NCBI GenBank assembly: GCA_963989245.1
Contig: OZ022342.1
Coordinates: 40,500,442 to 40,564,441 of the forward strand
DNA length: 64,000 bases
Direction of reading: 5' to 3'
Origin: Nansenia antarctica
Taxonomy: Eukaryota; Chordata; Actinopteri; Argentiniformes; Microstomatidae
Part shown: positions 32,102 through 43,370 of the stretch, one piece after another
Layout: each line of letters starts with the position of its first letter
Position numbering within the stretch: the stretch's first letter is position 1
Translations under genes and position numbers: made by a program
Notes under the pieces: model-generated
Told to the model about the DNA's origin: nothing
The model's input: the letters and a program-made list of their open reading frames with translations, nothing else
Database searches by the model: none

Positions 32102-33220
32102 TTAAGGGTCAAGGTACTCCGTGAGCACTCTCCTCATTCTCTTTCCCTCCCCTTCATTACAGTCAGTGCGATATCTATTGCACTGTGTAGGAGGCTGTGA
32201 GTCCCTTTCACCTTGTATTGTTCCCAACACAGAGTGATCATCCACAGCCTCCTTACTGGCTTCACAAAAATTGTGGAGGACAAAGCAGGAGTAAATTACA
32301 TAGGGCAGGTCATCCATGTTTATGTCCATAGGCCTTCTAAGTGCAGCAAATCTGGCCTTGAGGCGACCAAAAGCACACTCAATGACCATACGTGCCCTAC
32401 ACAAACATAGCCCAAAGTACTGCTCCTGAGGTGTGGAGCCACCGTTTGAATATTCCTTCATCAGGTAAGGCAGCAGCGGGTAGGCAGGGTCACCAAGAAG
32501 AAAAATTGGTATGGCCTCCTCGTCATCCACAGTCTGTTTTTTCAGAGCAGGGATCTTGCCCGTCTTCAAGAACATGTTTAGCTTTGAATTAGCAAACACC
32601 CGTGCATCATGCACACTCCCAGGCCACATTATCACAACATCCAAGAATCTGTACTATTTGCCTTTCCTGTTGATGTAGTCCATGGAGTTGCTAGATGGCT
32701 GCTTGATTTCGATGTGGGTGCCGTCGACTGCTCCAAAACATTGTGGCATGCCATGAGCACGATGGAAGGCCACAACTAGATCCTCAGCCGCAGGCTCCGT
32801 AAAAGGCAGCTTGATTTATTTTGGACCCAGGTGGGTGGCGATCGCTGTGCATGTCTGCCTAACAATGACGGACACAGACTGTCGCGACACGCCAAAGGCG
32901 TTAGCAGTCTTCCGTAGCCTTCCCTCGTCGCTCAGGTAATAAAGTGTTACCGCAACTCTTTTCAGTGGATCAATTGGTGCCCTCATGTTTGTTGTTTGCC
33001 CTTCGATATATGGTCGCAGTTCTTCGCTCAGCGCGATGACAGAGGCTCTGGACATGCGAAAGTTCTCCTTCCATTCATCGTCCACGACAACGCCATTCAC
33101 AAAGTTATCCCACCAACTGCTGGTTCTGCCCGGTCTCACCCAAAACTTTCGCCTGGTTGCCCTTCTGGTTGTCCTCTGCGGTGTATTGAAGAACATGCTG
33201 TAGCTGTTCTCCATGTCCAT
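32102..33220 (-). pseudogene. Harbinger transposase (HARBI1-like), two in-frame stops
   Basis: The start is taken at 33220 (MDMENSYSMFF); an upstream ATG at 33388 adds a low-complexity extension and is less likely. An HTH region follows (GRLRKTANAFGVSRQSVSVI). The DDE core is complete: D in CFGAVDGTHIEI, D in LGDPAYPLLPYL and E in VIECAFGRLKARF. TAA stops the frame after THLGPK (about 32815) and TAG stops it after NRKGK (about 32645); both are single-base changes without frame loss. With the element's Myb partner it would cut at TIRs. The partner gene is not visible here. Confidence 0.8.
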
Positions 33221-33575
33221 TTGTTGCTGTCGGTGGTAGTAGAGGAGCAGTACATTTTGATGTAAAAGCCCAATCAAGCACAATAGCTTCTGCAGCACAA
33301 ACGCAACAACCCTGTAAGGCGCCGTTGTTGTTGTTGTTGGCTGGGTTAGTGCATGCGGGTTACAGAAAACAGCTGCACTGCGCATCATCTACGCGCATGA
33401 TGACGTGACGAATACAAAAAACTCTGTCTATCTCGTCCACACGTCAAAAAATATACAGCGTTTTTAAAAATCTTTGTTTTCATGGGGCAAAAACTCTTCT
33501 GCGTCTGGACGAACCCCCCAAAACGAATATAAAAATCCACGTTTATCAAAAAAACGTATAGGTGTGGACAGGGCC
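32102..33575 (-). mobile_element. Harbinger (PIF) transposon, right end and transposase
   Basis: The end at 33575 reads GGCCCTGTCCACACC on the minus strand and leads through a short 5' UTR into a HARBI1-like gene. The other end was not found. The 5' part is shared with the deletion derivative at 6614-7267. Confidence 0.7.
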
Positions 33576-34235
33576 TCAGGATGAGGAAATGTATTTGGCA
33601 TTCTTTACACCATCAATATTGTCTACTCAAAGGCTCATGTATATGAGGCTTTGTATGTACTCTGATGGCACACACACAAAATGGTGAACCACCATTATTT
33701 CACAGCGTATCCGCGGTGTCTTGAAAAGTATTAAAAGTTGATAAATCAATTTTGGGAAAATCAAGACCCTTAATAAGTATTAAAAAGTCTTATCACGATT
33801 TTATGAGGTCTTGAATTTTGTAGATATTTTTCTGAATTAGACTCTGTCCAAAGAGTTTGAGTCCTAAAAACTATAAGTAAAAGTTCGTGAATGTATTAGT
33901 TTTATTAAAAAACATGAAAAAAAAAAAACAAGATGAACCGGAAATCGTGTTGTATGATAGTGGTCTAGTCTATTGCAAACTAAAACTCTTAAGTTAAAGG
34001 TGTCACTGATGTAAACGGTTACAGCTCGAAGTGGCGGTGAAGTCTGGAAAAATATTGACACAGTCTTTAAAAAGTCTTAGAAAGGCCTTGAAATTAACCT
34101 CAAGATTCCTGTATACACCCTGTTTCAGTTTACAATCAACGGATACATAGTCTTACCATCGTTCTGCATGCTGAGTCAACCAGTAACTTTCTGTTGGTTT
34201 CTTTCTTTCTTTATGATAGTCGATATTTTTCTTGA
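33576..34235. repeat. Dispersed repeat of unknown class
   Basis: The stretch from about 33710 (GCGGTGTCTTGAAAAGTATT) to 34115 (AAAAAGTCTTAGAAAGGCCTTG) resembles a repeat I have seen often in fish genomes. I cannot assign it to a class. No gene is seen. Confidence 0.35.
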
Positions 34236-34430
34236 TAAAGCGGGGTACACACATAAGGATTTTCAAATTCTTAACCGATTTCTTATCTGAGACAGACCCC
34301 ACACATGAAGATAAAAAATATTGGATTGAACAGCCTTGATCGTATTGTGTGTGGTGTGCGCCGATTTTCCCATTTCAGCACCCCACAGACATAAAGATTT
34401 TCGTTACGACAGACTCCAGACTCTCTAGAG

Positions 34431-35761
34431 CAGGGGTGGCCAACTCGCGAGCCGCATGTGGCTCTTTGCCTGTCTGTGTGCGGCTCTTTAATCCATTCAT
34501 TAAAAGTGCGTGGCTCACTCTCTGTGTCTCGATAGACATTGTTTTGGTATGGCAATCTATGGCACTCGCCATACCTGGATTCAAACATTTTTAAAAATCC
34601 CCAGAAAATGTAATCTGAATCACGTTGTGTCATTTTGGTGATTGTATCCACTCCACACAACGGTAAATCAAAATCCCGGCTCCATCTCACCACACCAGCC
34701 AGGCGATGTAGTGGAGCGCAGGGTTGCCAGACAGGATTTGACAATTTCCAGCCCAACCAGTCTAAAAGCTGCCAAATTCACCCGTCCAGTGTGACCAAAA
34801 GTAGCCCAATCTGGCAACACTGGTGGAGCGACATCGGTTCCTCAATAAACAAGCCACAAGTAACGTTAATGTTAAAATCTTGTCCATGATTCTCGTTCAT
34901 TCAGGTGGGTTAAACAAACTGTATAAACACCATAATACTGTTGGTTCAAATGTAACATATTAATGAACAAGTTCATGTCATGTTCTGTCAAACTGTTTGA
35001 CTCAAACATGTTCTAATGTTATTTTAGTGAAAAACGGACCTAACGTCACCCGCGATGTCAACAATGTCTCTATTCTCAATAATTTCAGTAATAATTGTAC
35101 CAAATTGGGGACAGTAAAACTAACTTGTGTGTATGTTATATGTGTGTGCAAGCATGTTTTGATATTGTCAATCGTCTCACTTTTAGTAGGTGAGCTGTAA
35201 CAAAAATATGCCAGGGAAAAAAAGGAAAATGGACATAGACCTTTTTTGGTCAAAGGGCAGCAGAGACAAGTACAGGGACACAGGTGAGGTCTTACAATAC
35301 TAGTGTTTTAACAGTGCAGTTAATTTAGAGTTGAGAATAGCTAAATCTGTAATGTTTTGTTTCTAAGGAGATTGAACCAGTCTGCCTGCTAGGAAAGATG
35401 TAGATTACCACCAACATACTGTAGTTGTCTCCTTTATTCATTACCTTAATGTCATAATATACTGTAAGTCAATTGTATAGAAACAACTCACCAAAATTGA
35501 CTATTGCACAACTGATTTGGCTAAAAAAATCCACCAAGCGGGGGAGTCCCCCCCTCAACCCCCCCACTCTGTACCTTGCCATACCTTGGCCTTTGCTGAA
35601 ATGACAACACTGGTCTCATAGCCTATTGGAAATGTATTGCATGTGTGTGTGTGTGTGTGTGAGAGTGAGCGTTTTTGTGAGCCTGCATGTATGATGTGGC
35701 TCTTTCTGGTACCCCAACCATTTTTTGGGGCTCTTAGTCTCCGACTGGTTGGCCACCCCTG
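34431..35761. mobile_element. Non-autonomous hAT, 8-bp target duplication CTCTAGAG
   Basis: The ends are CAGGGGTGGCCAAC and GTTGGCCACCCCTG. CTCTAGAG stands at 34423-34430 and 35762-35769. The paralogous copy at 43465-43485 lacks the insert, which confirms the borders. Inside, 35212-35284 starts ATG and reads MPGKKRKMDIDLFWSKGSRD with a GTGAGG donor after it, possibly the first exon of a lost transposase. No catalytic core. Confidence 0.9.
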
Positions 35762-35800
35762 CTCTAGAGTCTCGTTCCCCAAGCCAGAAATCTCGCGTGA

Positions 35801-35911
35801 ACCCATCATTTTAATATTGCCTTTAAATTACAAAATAATTAAATTAAGATTATATAATGATTAAAGCACTTTGAGCCGCAACGTTTGCAGGAAAAGCGCT
35901 ATACAAATAAA

Positions 35912-35961
<50 letters not shown>

Positions 35962-35967
35962 CTAACG
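35801..35967 (+). mobile_element. L2-like LINE tail inside TIR element copy 1
   Basis: The sequence AAAGCACTTTGAGCCGC...AAAAGCGCTATACAAATAAA ends in a long ATT array (about 35905-35961). Copy 2 of the host element is continuous here (CGCGTGATCAGTAGTAGTAC). Confidence 0.75.
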
Positions 35968-36395
35968 TAGTACCCTGACTGACCTGTACGAGACAACCAT
36001 GTGTGACAGGGCAAATAAAGTGCAGAATAACGAAAAGAAGAAGTCAGCTCGCTTCTTGATTGGCTACATTCCATAGTTGGACTCGCGAGCAGGGTTGCCA
36101 GATGGGAATGACATTTTCCACCCTAACCACAGTCTAAAACCGCTAATTCCACCCAAAAATCTGGCAACCCTAGGATTTCTGGTCGTAAGTATTGAACACA
36201 TTTGACATTTACGATTGCCGGCCACGCCCATTTTCCGAGCAGGTTGTCGGGAGAGATTGACTCTTAACACACCTCACACCACAGGATTTTGTTATAGGAA
36301 AAATGTTAAGAGCCATCTGATAATCTGGCGTTTTCTGCCATCTGAAAATCGGGCCAAAATCGGCCAGGAAATCCTTATGTGTGTACCCCGCTTTA

Positions 36396-37784
36396 GGTAC
36401 AAAACTACATAATACAAAACCAACACAATAACAACTCTCAAGTTGTTGTATGGCCCACTGGCACCGTCACTGTGTCTCTCCCAGGCTTTTATCCTCCCTC
36501 CCCCCTTGATTGAGGATTGAGCACACCTGTGCTCAATCAGGCCGTCGCCATGGACGCAGGCAGGAGGAAGGACAATCACCTGGGAGAAACAACACAAGAA
36601 ACAACAACACAAACCCACTACGGCTGCAACCACCACAGCCGTAACAACACTAATCTTGCTCATAACTCTGATCATTCGGTCAAAGACGTGGCGTTAGTGA
36701 TAAGGAAACGTGGCTACAAATCAAATCAAATTGTATTTAGTACTGATATCTTACGGTAGCCATAGCCTCTAACGTGACCTGTTATCCCGCGGTTGCTACC
36801 TTTCTTGGCCGTGTCGTTTCAACAGACTTCCCCCTTGAGTGACCATTTCTGGATCCAGGGGTCTCAAATGGTGCTTTTCCATTGACCAGACCAGACCGGG
36901 ACGGTACAGAACGGCACGTATTTGTATCTTACCCGTACCGTATTTTCAGAAACACTTCTCCATTATATAAAACAGACCAGGAGCGAGTCGGGACAGTCCC
37001 CACGTCTGTTCGCTAGCTACATTACGTTGCTCACTGTAACATTGTAACATAATTGCTAAACAAGTTGTAAAATGATTTGGGGGGCCAATATCTTTAAGTA
37101 ACTAGCTTACTATATTGTGGTCTCAGCAGTTGGTAAAAGAACAGGATTCAAATAAATATATATGAGGAATAACATATTGTGGCCTTGCTACAGCAAGCAC
37201 AATAACAACCAATTTGTTCCGTCTGAAGCTACAATACTGGGACCATTCGTGAGTCGTGACTGGGCTACAGGCAGTCAAATACTAGGTGAACGTGTGTGTA
37301 GGACACAAATAAACTTAATGCATTTCAAGTGGCATCTTTGAAATCATGACGACGTAGTCATGTCTAAGAATGCATTTCACCGTGTAAACTGTGGTCGTCC
37401 ACAAAGTCGAATCCAAAGGAGACATTTGTCATTGTTTCTATATACTTCTATATATTTCTAAATACCCCAAACACACCTTTTAACCATGTTCAAATAATGT
37501 AAAACTTTTTGCCAGCTAGAAATCTATGCGTTTTACCGTGATGCCATTAACAAAGAAGGGGTGTTTGTCCACCTACATTAGCAACTGTTGCTACGGAAAG
37601 AAGCACTCTGGTTGGTGGTCAGCAGACCAATCAGAAGGCCAACAAAGGGTCAATTGTTTGGTGCACATCCAAGTTTGGATGGAGTGTTGACACCTGTCCA
37701 AATCATCCAATTTTGCAAAACGTTTGGGAAATCTGTGTAGCAGATTTATATTTTATTCCACTTGTCATGTCTTGTCTTTACCCT
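36396..37784. other. No gene recognised
   Basis: Near 36870 the words GGTGCTTTTCCATTGACC and CCGGGACGGTACAGAACGGC resemble the left end of a common teleost MITE, but I found no right end. A hairpin-like GATTGAGCACACCTGTGCTCAATC lies at about 36510-36540. Confidence 0.35.
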
Positions 37785-38136
37785 GGGACCGCCCCCTGTG
37801 CACTGTTAGATCTAGGACCGCCCCCTGTGCCCTGTTAGATCTAGGACCGCCCCCTGTGCCCTGTTAGATCTGGGACCACCCCCTGGGCCCTGTTAGATCT
37901 GGGACCGCCCCCTGTGCCCTGTTAGATCTGGGACCGCCCCCCCTGGGCCCTGTTAGATCTGGGACCGCCCCCTGGGCCCTGTTAGATCTGGGACCGCCCA
38001 CTGGGCCCTGTTAGATCTGGGACCGCCCCCTGGGCCCTGTTAGATCTGGGACCGCCCCCTGGGCCCTGTTAGATCTGGGACCGCCCCCTGGGCCCTGTTA
38101 GATCTGGGACCGCCCCCTGGGCCCTGTTAGATCTGG
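37785..38136. repeat. 29-bp minisatellite, about 12 units
   Basis: The unit has halves GGGACCGCCCCCTGGG and CCCTGTTAGATCT. First units read CTGTGCCCTG, later ones CTGGGCCCTG, so homogenisation runs in one direction. Spacers are not unique, so it is not a CRISPR array. 38137-38564 has no gene. Confidence 0.9.
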
Positions 38137-38564
38137 GGTGGGAAACCCCTCTTCTCCTTAGTCTACCACGAGAGATCCCATGGGTAGGTTCTAATGTCCT
38201 AAGCACCTGATCATTTATTTGATTTAACATGAAAAATGTCTTGTTTAATTTATTTTATTTTCATAATTATTTGTGTAATGTTAAATGTAATATGCTGACA
38301 AAGTGTCATGTGGTTATGTTAAGCCTTTTATTCATTTAACAATGTTTTCTTTTGTAATGTATAAGGATTAGCATAGTAACTAGTAGTAGTAACTGGTTGT
38401 CACATTCCTAGCTAGGCTAACATTTTCTTTCATTGTAGCGAATGGTGCTTGAGTGACGTGTCTGCGGAGGTCCTAATATTTGCGCTTTGATCGCAAGGTA
38501 CATAATTGTTTTATATCCTGTTCTATTCATTGTTCATATTGTATGGGGTAGTGGTGGTAGTGTA

Positions 38565-38770
38565 GGGGTAGTGGTGGTCTAGTGGATAGTGAGTTGGACT
38601 TGTGATCGGAAGGTTGTGAGTTCAAATCCCGCCTGAAGCCACACCACTACTAGTGTGCCCTTGGGTAAGGCACTTAGCCCTCAGTTACTCCAGGGGGAAT
38701 GTCCCTGTAATTCGTAATTGTAAGTCGCTTTGGATAAAAGCGTCTGCTAAATGGCAAAATTATTATTAAA
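38565..38770 (+). mobile_element. tRNA-derived SINE with L2-like tail
   Basis: The tRNA-like head has an A-box-like GTGGTCTAGTGGATA and a B-box-like GGTTGTGAGTTCAAATCCC (38612-38630). The tail GTAAGTCGCTTTGGATAAAA, then GCGTCTGCTAAATG, is shared by many teleost SINEs and their partner LINEs. It would be made by RNA polymerase III and moved by a LINE. Confidence 0.8.
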
Positions 38771-39099
38771 TTATATTGTATATGTGTGTAATGATTGTTA
38801 CCTCAGTGGCGAATGGTGCTTGAGTGACCGAGAGTCTGCGGCCCAGTGAGCAATTTTACGTTGATTAGACGTCTAAACAACGTCTAAATGGCCCGTAGAC
38901 GTCTAGGCGAAATCGATGCTAAATATCCGCCAAATTGGAAATTTAAAAAACGTCTATGTTTAGACGTTGAAATGCCGTTGAAACATAGACGTTGTTTCCC
39001 TGTCTATGTTTCAACAACATTTCAACGTCTAAACATAGACGTTGTTTCAATTTCCAATTTGGCCTATATTTAGACCTTGAAATGCCGTTGAAATATTAT

Positions 39100-39275
39100 G
39101 TTCCTGGAGGTACTGCAATACCAGGTCGATGCGTGGTGTGGACGGAGCAAGCCCCTATTCCATCTCCCTGCTCCAAAAAACAATTTAATATAACGTCCCC
39201 GGGTAGGGGACGTATCAGATATTAAACTGATAAGAACAGATACACTTGATCTTAGCCAAAAGGCCGAGAAGCGAT
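39100..39275 (-). pseudogene. RNU2 (pseudogene): U2 snRNA pseudogene
   Basis: The minus strand starts ATCGCTTCTCGGCCTTTTGG at 39275, exactly the 5' end of vertebrate U2, and follows it through the Sm-like region and the 3' stem-loops to CCTCCAGGAAC. The last nine or so bases are missing. In the branch-point recognition segment, GTGTAGTATCTG is shortened to GTGTATCTG: GUA is lost from GUAGUA, which pairs with introns. The Sm-site neighbourhood is also changed (GTTATATTAAATTG). It should not work as U2. No A-tail follows, and at 39099 it runs directly into element sequence. Confidence 0.85.
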
Positions 39276-40033
39276 ACCCGCGATGGTTTCGAGGGAGGGT
39301 AGTCATTCTCTGGCACGTCAATGTAGGTCACGGTTTAACCACAACAATAGTTTCTATAGGCATTCCACTATATAATAATAATGGTATTAGCGGAATAGTG
39401 TTTTAACAATAATAATGTAGTGCCAATGTACAAAACATCCCAAAAATACTACTTTTCACTGTTCCAACCGGGAAATTCAATACGTCCCATGGTCACGTGG
39501 TAACCCGTCTCCAATCGTAGCGAAAGAAAGCATTTGTTAACCAAAATTACATTAACCGCAAACTGGAAATAATAACCAACCGGTTACATGTAGCAAAACG
39601 TAATACGATTATTATGTGACGTTTTTTGTATTTAAGAAAGCACATTTTAACGATATTTCCTTTTAACGATCAGTTTCTATGGACCTCTTTGAATTAAAAG
39701 AAAAGGACAAAGAAGAATATGCCTGTAAGCAATGCGTTTGTATTTTTAAAATATAACTGGTCTTTCCTCTCATTCTGTGCTACTTGTTCCTGTTTAAAGT
39801 TGTTCATGTGCTTTGATCTTTGTTTGAAAAGCCACTGATGACTCTACAATGATAGACTCTCCTCTGCAGTCATCAACACCAGGTACTATGACTATTTTTC
39901 TATATAATCTCAATTCAGTTCATGTAGTGTGTTGCCGATTTGTCTTCCCAGCCTCATAGTCATAGCATAAGCGTAAGGACAATAGAATGGGTTTAATAAC
40001 GGTTTTAATGCATTTGAGATAAGTAGAAAATAT

Positions 40034-40347
40034 GTTTAGACACAGACCGCATTTATCTCCGGACAGCGACGTATAGACGCAATTTAAACCACCACTTCCG
40101 CATGAATAACTATGCTAGACTACATGGAATCTCAGACTAAATGACGGTCTGGTACATATTTTGACAATCTACAGGCGTTTAGGGTATTAATTTAAACTCA
40201 ACGTGCTACTAGACTAAAACAGGTTTAGACACAGACCGCATTTATCTGGGTTAAAGGACAGCGACGTATAGACGCAATTTAAACCACCACTTCCGCATGA
40301 ATAACTATGCTAGACTACATGGAATCTCATACTACATGACGTCTGGG
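40034..40347. repeat. Internal direct repeats of the TIR element
   Basis: A block of about 120 bp beginning GTTTAGACACAGACCGCATT occurs at 40034 and, 189 bp later, at 40223, with a small insertion. A second word (TTTAATAACGGTTTT...AAGTAGAAAATAT) occurs at about 39990 and 40371. Confidence 0.7.
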
Positions 40348-40487
40348 ACGTATTCTGACAGTTTAGAGGGGTTTAATAACGGTTTTCATGCATTTAAGAT
40401 AAGTAGAAAATATAGCCGTAATATAGCTGGTCTATATTGGTTTATATTCTAGACGCGAGGTTGAAAAGACGTCTATTGCTCACTGGG

Positions 40488-42289
40488 GGGGGTCCTAATA
40501 TTTGCGCTTTGATTGCCAGATTGTCTGAGATTAATAAATGGCTGCTGCATAACAATGTAAGTGGAATAAAGTTTCATCATGAAAAATAATCCTACTTCAC
40601 TGTGCTTTATATGTATCAGAGCATAGGAATTAGCACAAAGAGCAATCGCGTCATTTATCAGATAATTGCCATTAGCGATATGATTCATCATCACCCAAAC
40701 AAGACATTTCTCTGTGTACCAATAACTTAAACTGTGGTTAGATATTAGTGTGTCTACATAACCTGCTCAATGCAAATAATGTTTGGCAACGTGAATGGGA
40801 GATTGTTTATACATGTGTGTTTTCTCTCTCACTCTCCTGTGAGAGAAAATTATTATATGCAATAAGAAATGTTTCTACATTTAAGATTCAAACTTCACAA
40901 CAGTAAATTGAATGTCTAGAGCAAGCTATAGAAACTGATTTCCTGTTGTAAGCACACAATGAAACCTGTTTTCTCCTCCTGTGCCATACATTTGAATATA
41001 TGCAATTACCCTTTTGTCTGTCTTTGACCCTAGGAACTCAGAACAATGCTGAGTCACACCAGAGTGATTGCCCGGCATTGTTCACTCTAGGGCCACCACT
41101 CCTCACTTTTGTTATACTGTAAGGAAGGGAGGGTCAGATTCCCCCCTAACCTTCATCCCCATCATCTTCCTCAATGTACAGATCCACACCCCTTGTAAAT
41201 GATTGGTTTAGACCTCACCTAAGGGCGGACTTGTTTATGAGGGATACTGAGAGCATAAATACTGAGATGTAATGAATGATCTTGACTTTTCTGAGAAACT
41301 TTGACTGATCAGATGCGTCTGATGAACCTGTAAACTTTCTCCTTCTATAGAGGAAAATATTAAATATATTTTTCTTATACATCTTGAAACGAAACAGGCT
41401 GCTAAATTTGCTCTAACACTCCTCTGAGCCCTAGAAGATTCCCTGGATGTCTCTGCGTCTTGTTTAAACCTGACACAAATTTGCTGTCACAGTGCCAGGG
41501 GCGGCCACGCTCGTAGGCACAAAAGCAAATATTTCCTTTTCTGATTGCGGCCAATCCCTTCAAACATCCCCACCCACTTGAGATCCCCTCCCCCCAATTG
41601 CTGCAAGCGAGCCATTTGTCACAAAGTAATTATAGAGTTATCGATTGGCAAGCAATTAACGCTTTTTCACTTTACCGCCCCCCCACACACCACTTTCCCC
41701 ATGTTTTAATTTGCAGTCGGAGCAGCAAGAAAAGAAAAACTGCTTTTGGAGAAACATATTTAATCCCCTTGGCATTTCCTTACGTTCTTCAGATTAATGG
41801 AGTGACAGGGACAAAAGGCTTTTTTTATTCTTCTCTTTGTTTCCCCTGTTCCCTCTAAATCTATCTATCTCCTGCAGCAGTCAGGGAGCTGTTTAGAATA
41901 CAGCCACATGCCTTGCTCTGGGGTACATATGTTTCCACGGTGTAGAAATACAATAGGGAGAATGGTCATCCCCAACACTGTGACCAGATTGAATTGATGA
42001 ATTGTTGCTTGTGTCGTTCACTCTTAAACAAAAAGGTAATTTGTCTGTCCCTGAAGGAGAACCTTTGTGCCATGTAGAACCCGTTTTGGTTCCATGTAGA
42101 ACCTGTTCAACAGAGAAGGTTCTACTTGGCACCAAACATGCTTCTCATGACTATGTATTGAGAAGCTATTTTCTACATTGTTATGCTGCACTTGTGAGCA
42201 GAGGTGAGCTCAAATAGGGAACACACTTTATTTAAATAGCTTGTGCACCTCACTCATATTGTTTCACAATGGACTGCGACTTGGAAGTG
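40488..42289. other. No gene recognised
   Basis: AT-rich sequence of no clear class. At 42050-42125, GAACC...ATGTAGAACC and GGTTCTAC...GGCACC words form an imperfect foldback like those of small teleost MITEs. Open frames of 70-90 codons here overlap on both strands and show no motif. Confidence 0.4.
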
Positions 42290-42775
42290 GAGAAATCCAG
42301 TTCAGAAAACGTTACCTCAAATGAAATCACAGAGACTAGACATCACAATTAAAAACAATTAGGACCAAATAGGAGTCAATGAAAGTCAAGGACGCCATTA
42401 TTAGGCTGAAAGATCAGAACATAACTAATAAACATGGCCAAAACCTTAGTATTGCCAAAATCAACCATTTGAAACATCATTAAAAAAAAACAGTGGGTGA
42501 CCGCAGAATGTTCACCATAAATAGAAAGAAACCCCCTCCAAAACAACTGACTCACAGATCAGGAACACTCTCCAGGAGGTTGGCATTAATGTGTCAGAGA
42601 CTAGGATCTGCTAAATGTGCTACCAGCTGAACTACTTATTTGTGCACCTGCACTAAACCAACATATGGAATTGGTAAATATCAACCTGTTATGTCAGATA
42701 AAAAAGACTGATTAAATAAAGATGTCATGGTAAAAACAAAGGGGTTCACATACTTTCAGGCAGCACTGTGGCCTC
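42290..42775 (+). mobile_element. Degenerate Tc1/mariner remnant
   Basis: Two weak transposase segments are visible: IRLKDQNITNKHGQNLSIAK (about 42398-42455) and DSQIRNTLQEVGINVSE (about 42549-42600), the region between the two DNA-binding helices and the catalytic core. The right end GGTTCACATACTTTCAGGCA resembles Tc1 ends. Many frameshifts and no core. Confidence 0.55.
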
Positions 42776-43370
42776 CCCACGCGTCTCGCACAATCATACT
42801 AGAGTCAGGACTTAAGAATATCAGCTTGTATTTTAAAGAGCCTACATATTGACGGACATAATTGGTGTAACTGTACATACTTAAACTGTACATATTTTGA
42901 CTACTGACAAAAAAAGCACGCCAACAGAACACATCTGAAGCAAATTTAGTATAATCATGAACTATAATTATACATTGTATACACAAATGTGTTTGTCCAT
43001 CTCCCTGCGCATTTATATGATGCCATCATCAACCAGATCAACCAGACAGTCTTCTCAGGCTGCTGTAGCCTATGTACAAACACAGATTGAGAAAAACATT
43101 AAATAAGCCTACGTTTCGAAATACTGTTATTCGCAGGCTAGATGTGCATTTAATCACAAATGTAATCACTGTCATGCTATGTGATCATGCTAATAACTAT
43201 AACTGCTATAGTCTGTCTATGTTGCTAATATCGTAAATCAGATACTCGCCAGACACACGCATGCACATGAGAGTTTGTTTGTCTCATTCATTATCCACAT
43301 CGTTGCGCATTGACCGCTCATGTTTGGTTAACAGCATCACTGGCCTATATGCAGACACGACTACATGAAA
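42776..43370. other. No gene recognised
   Basis: AT-rich, without motifs or clear repeats that I could see. Confidence 0.4.

Larger units (their letters stand above)
34236..36395. mobile_element. TIR element copy 1 (TAAAGCGGGGTACACAC ends)
   Basis: The left end TAAAGCGGGGTACACACATA (34236) is matched in reverse by TATGTGTGTACCCCGCTTTA (to 36395). No transposase is present. Its own sequence is about 660 bp; the rest is a nested hAT (34431-35761) and an L2 tail (35801-35967). A second copy lies at 43371-45112. Confidence 0.8.
38842..40487. mobile_element. CCCAGTGAGC-ended TIR element carrying a U2 copy
   Basis: The ends CCCAGTGAGCAAT (38842) and ATTGCTCACTGGG (to 40487) are inverted. The flanks rejoin to match a separate copy of the target at 38432-38490 (TGTCTGCGG then GGTCCTAATATTTG). 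The interior is rich in AGACGTCTAAAC words in both directions. It holds a U2 snRNA copy at 39100-39275 and direct repeats at 40.0-40.4 kb. No transposase. The ends recall CACTG-type elements, but the superfamily is uncertain. Confidence 0.7.

Noticed and set aside
37785..38136. Second CRISPR-like array
   Set aside because: The 29-bp units directly abut without spacers; this is a minisatellite.
38571..38645. A tRNA gene
   Set aside because: A- and B-box-like words are present, but there is no full cloverleaf, and the SINE tail follows.
39100..39275. A working U2 snRNA gene
   Set aside because: The branch-point pairing site has lost GUA and the 3' end is missing; no clear PSE could be shown upstream.
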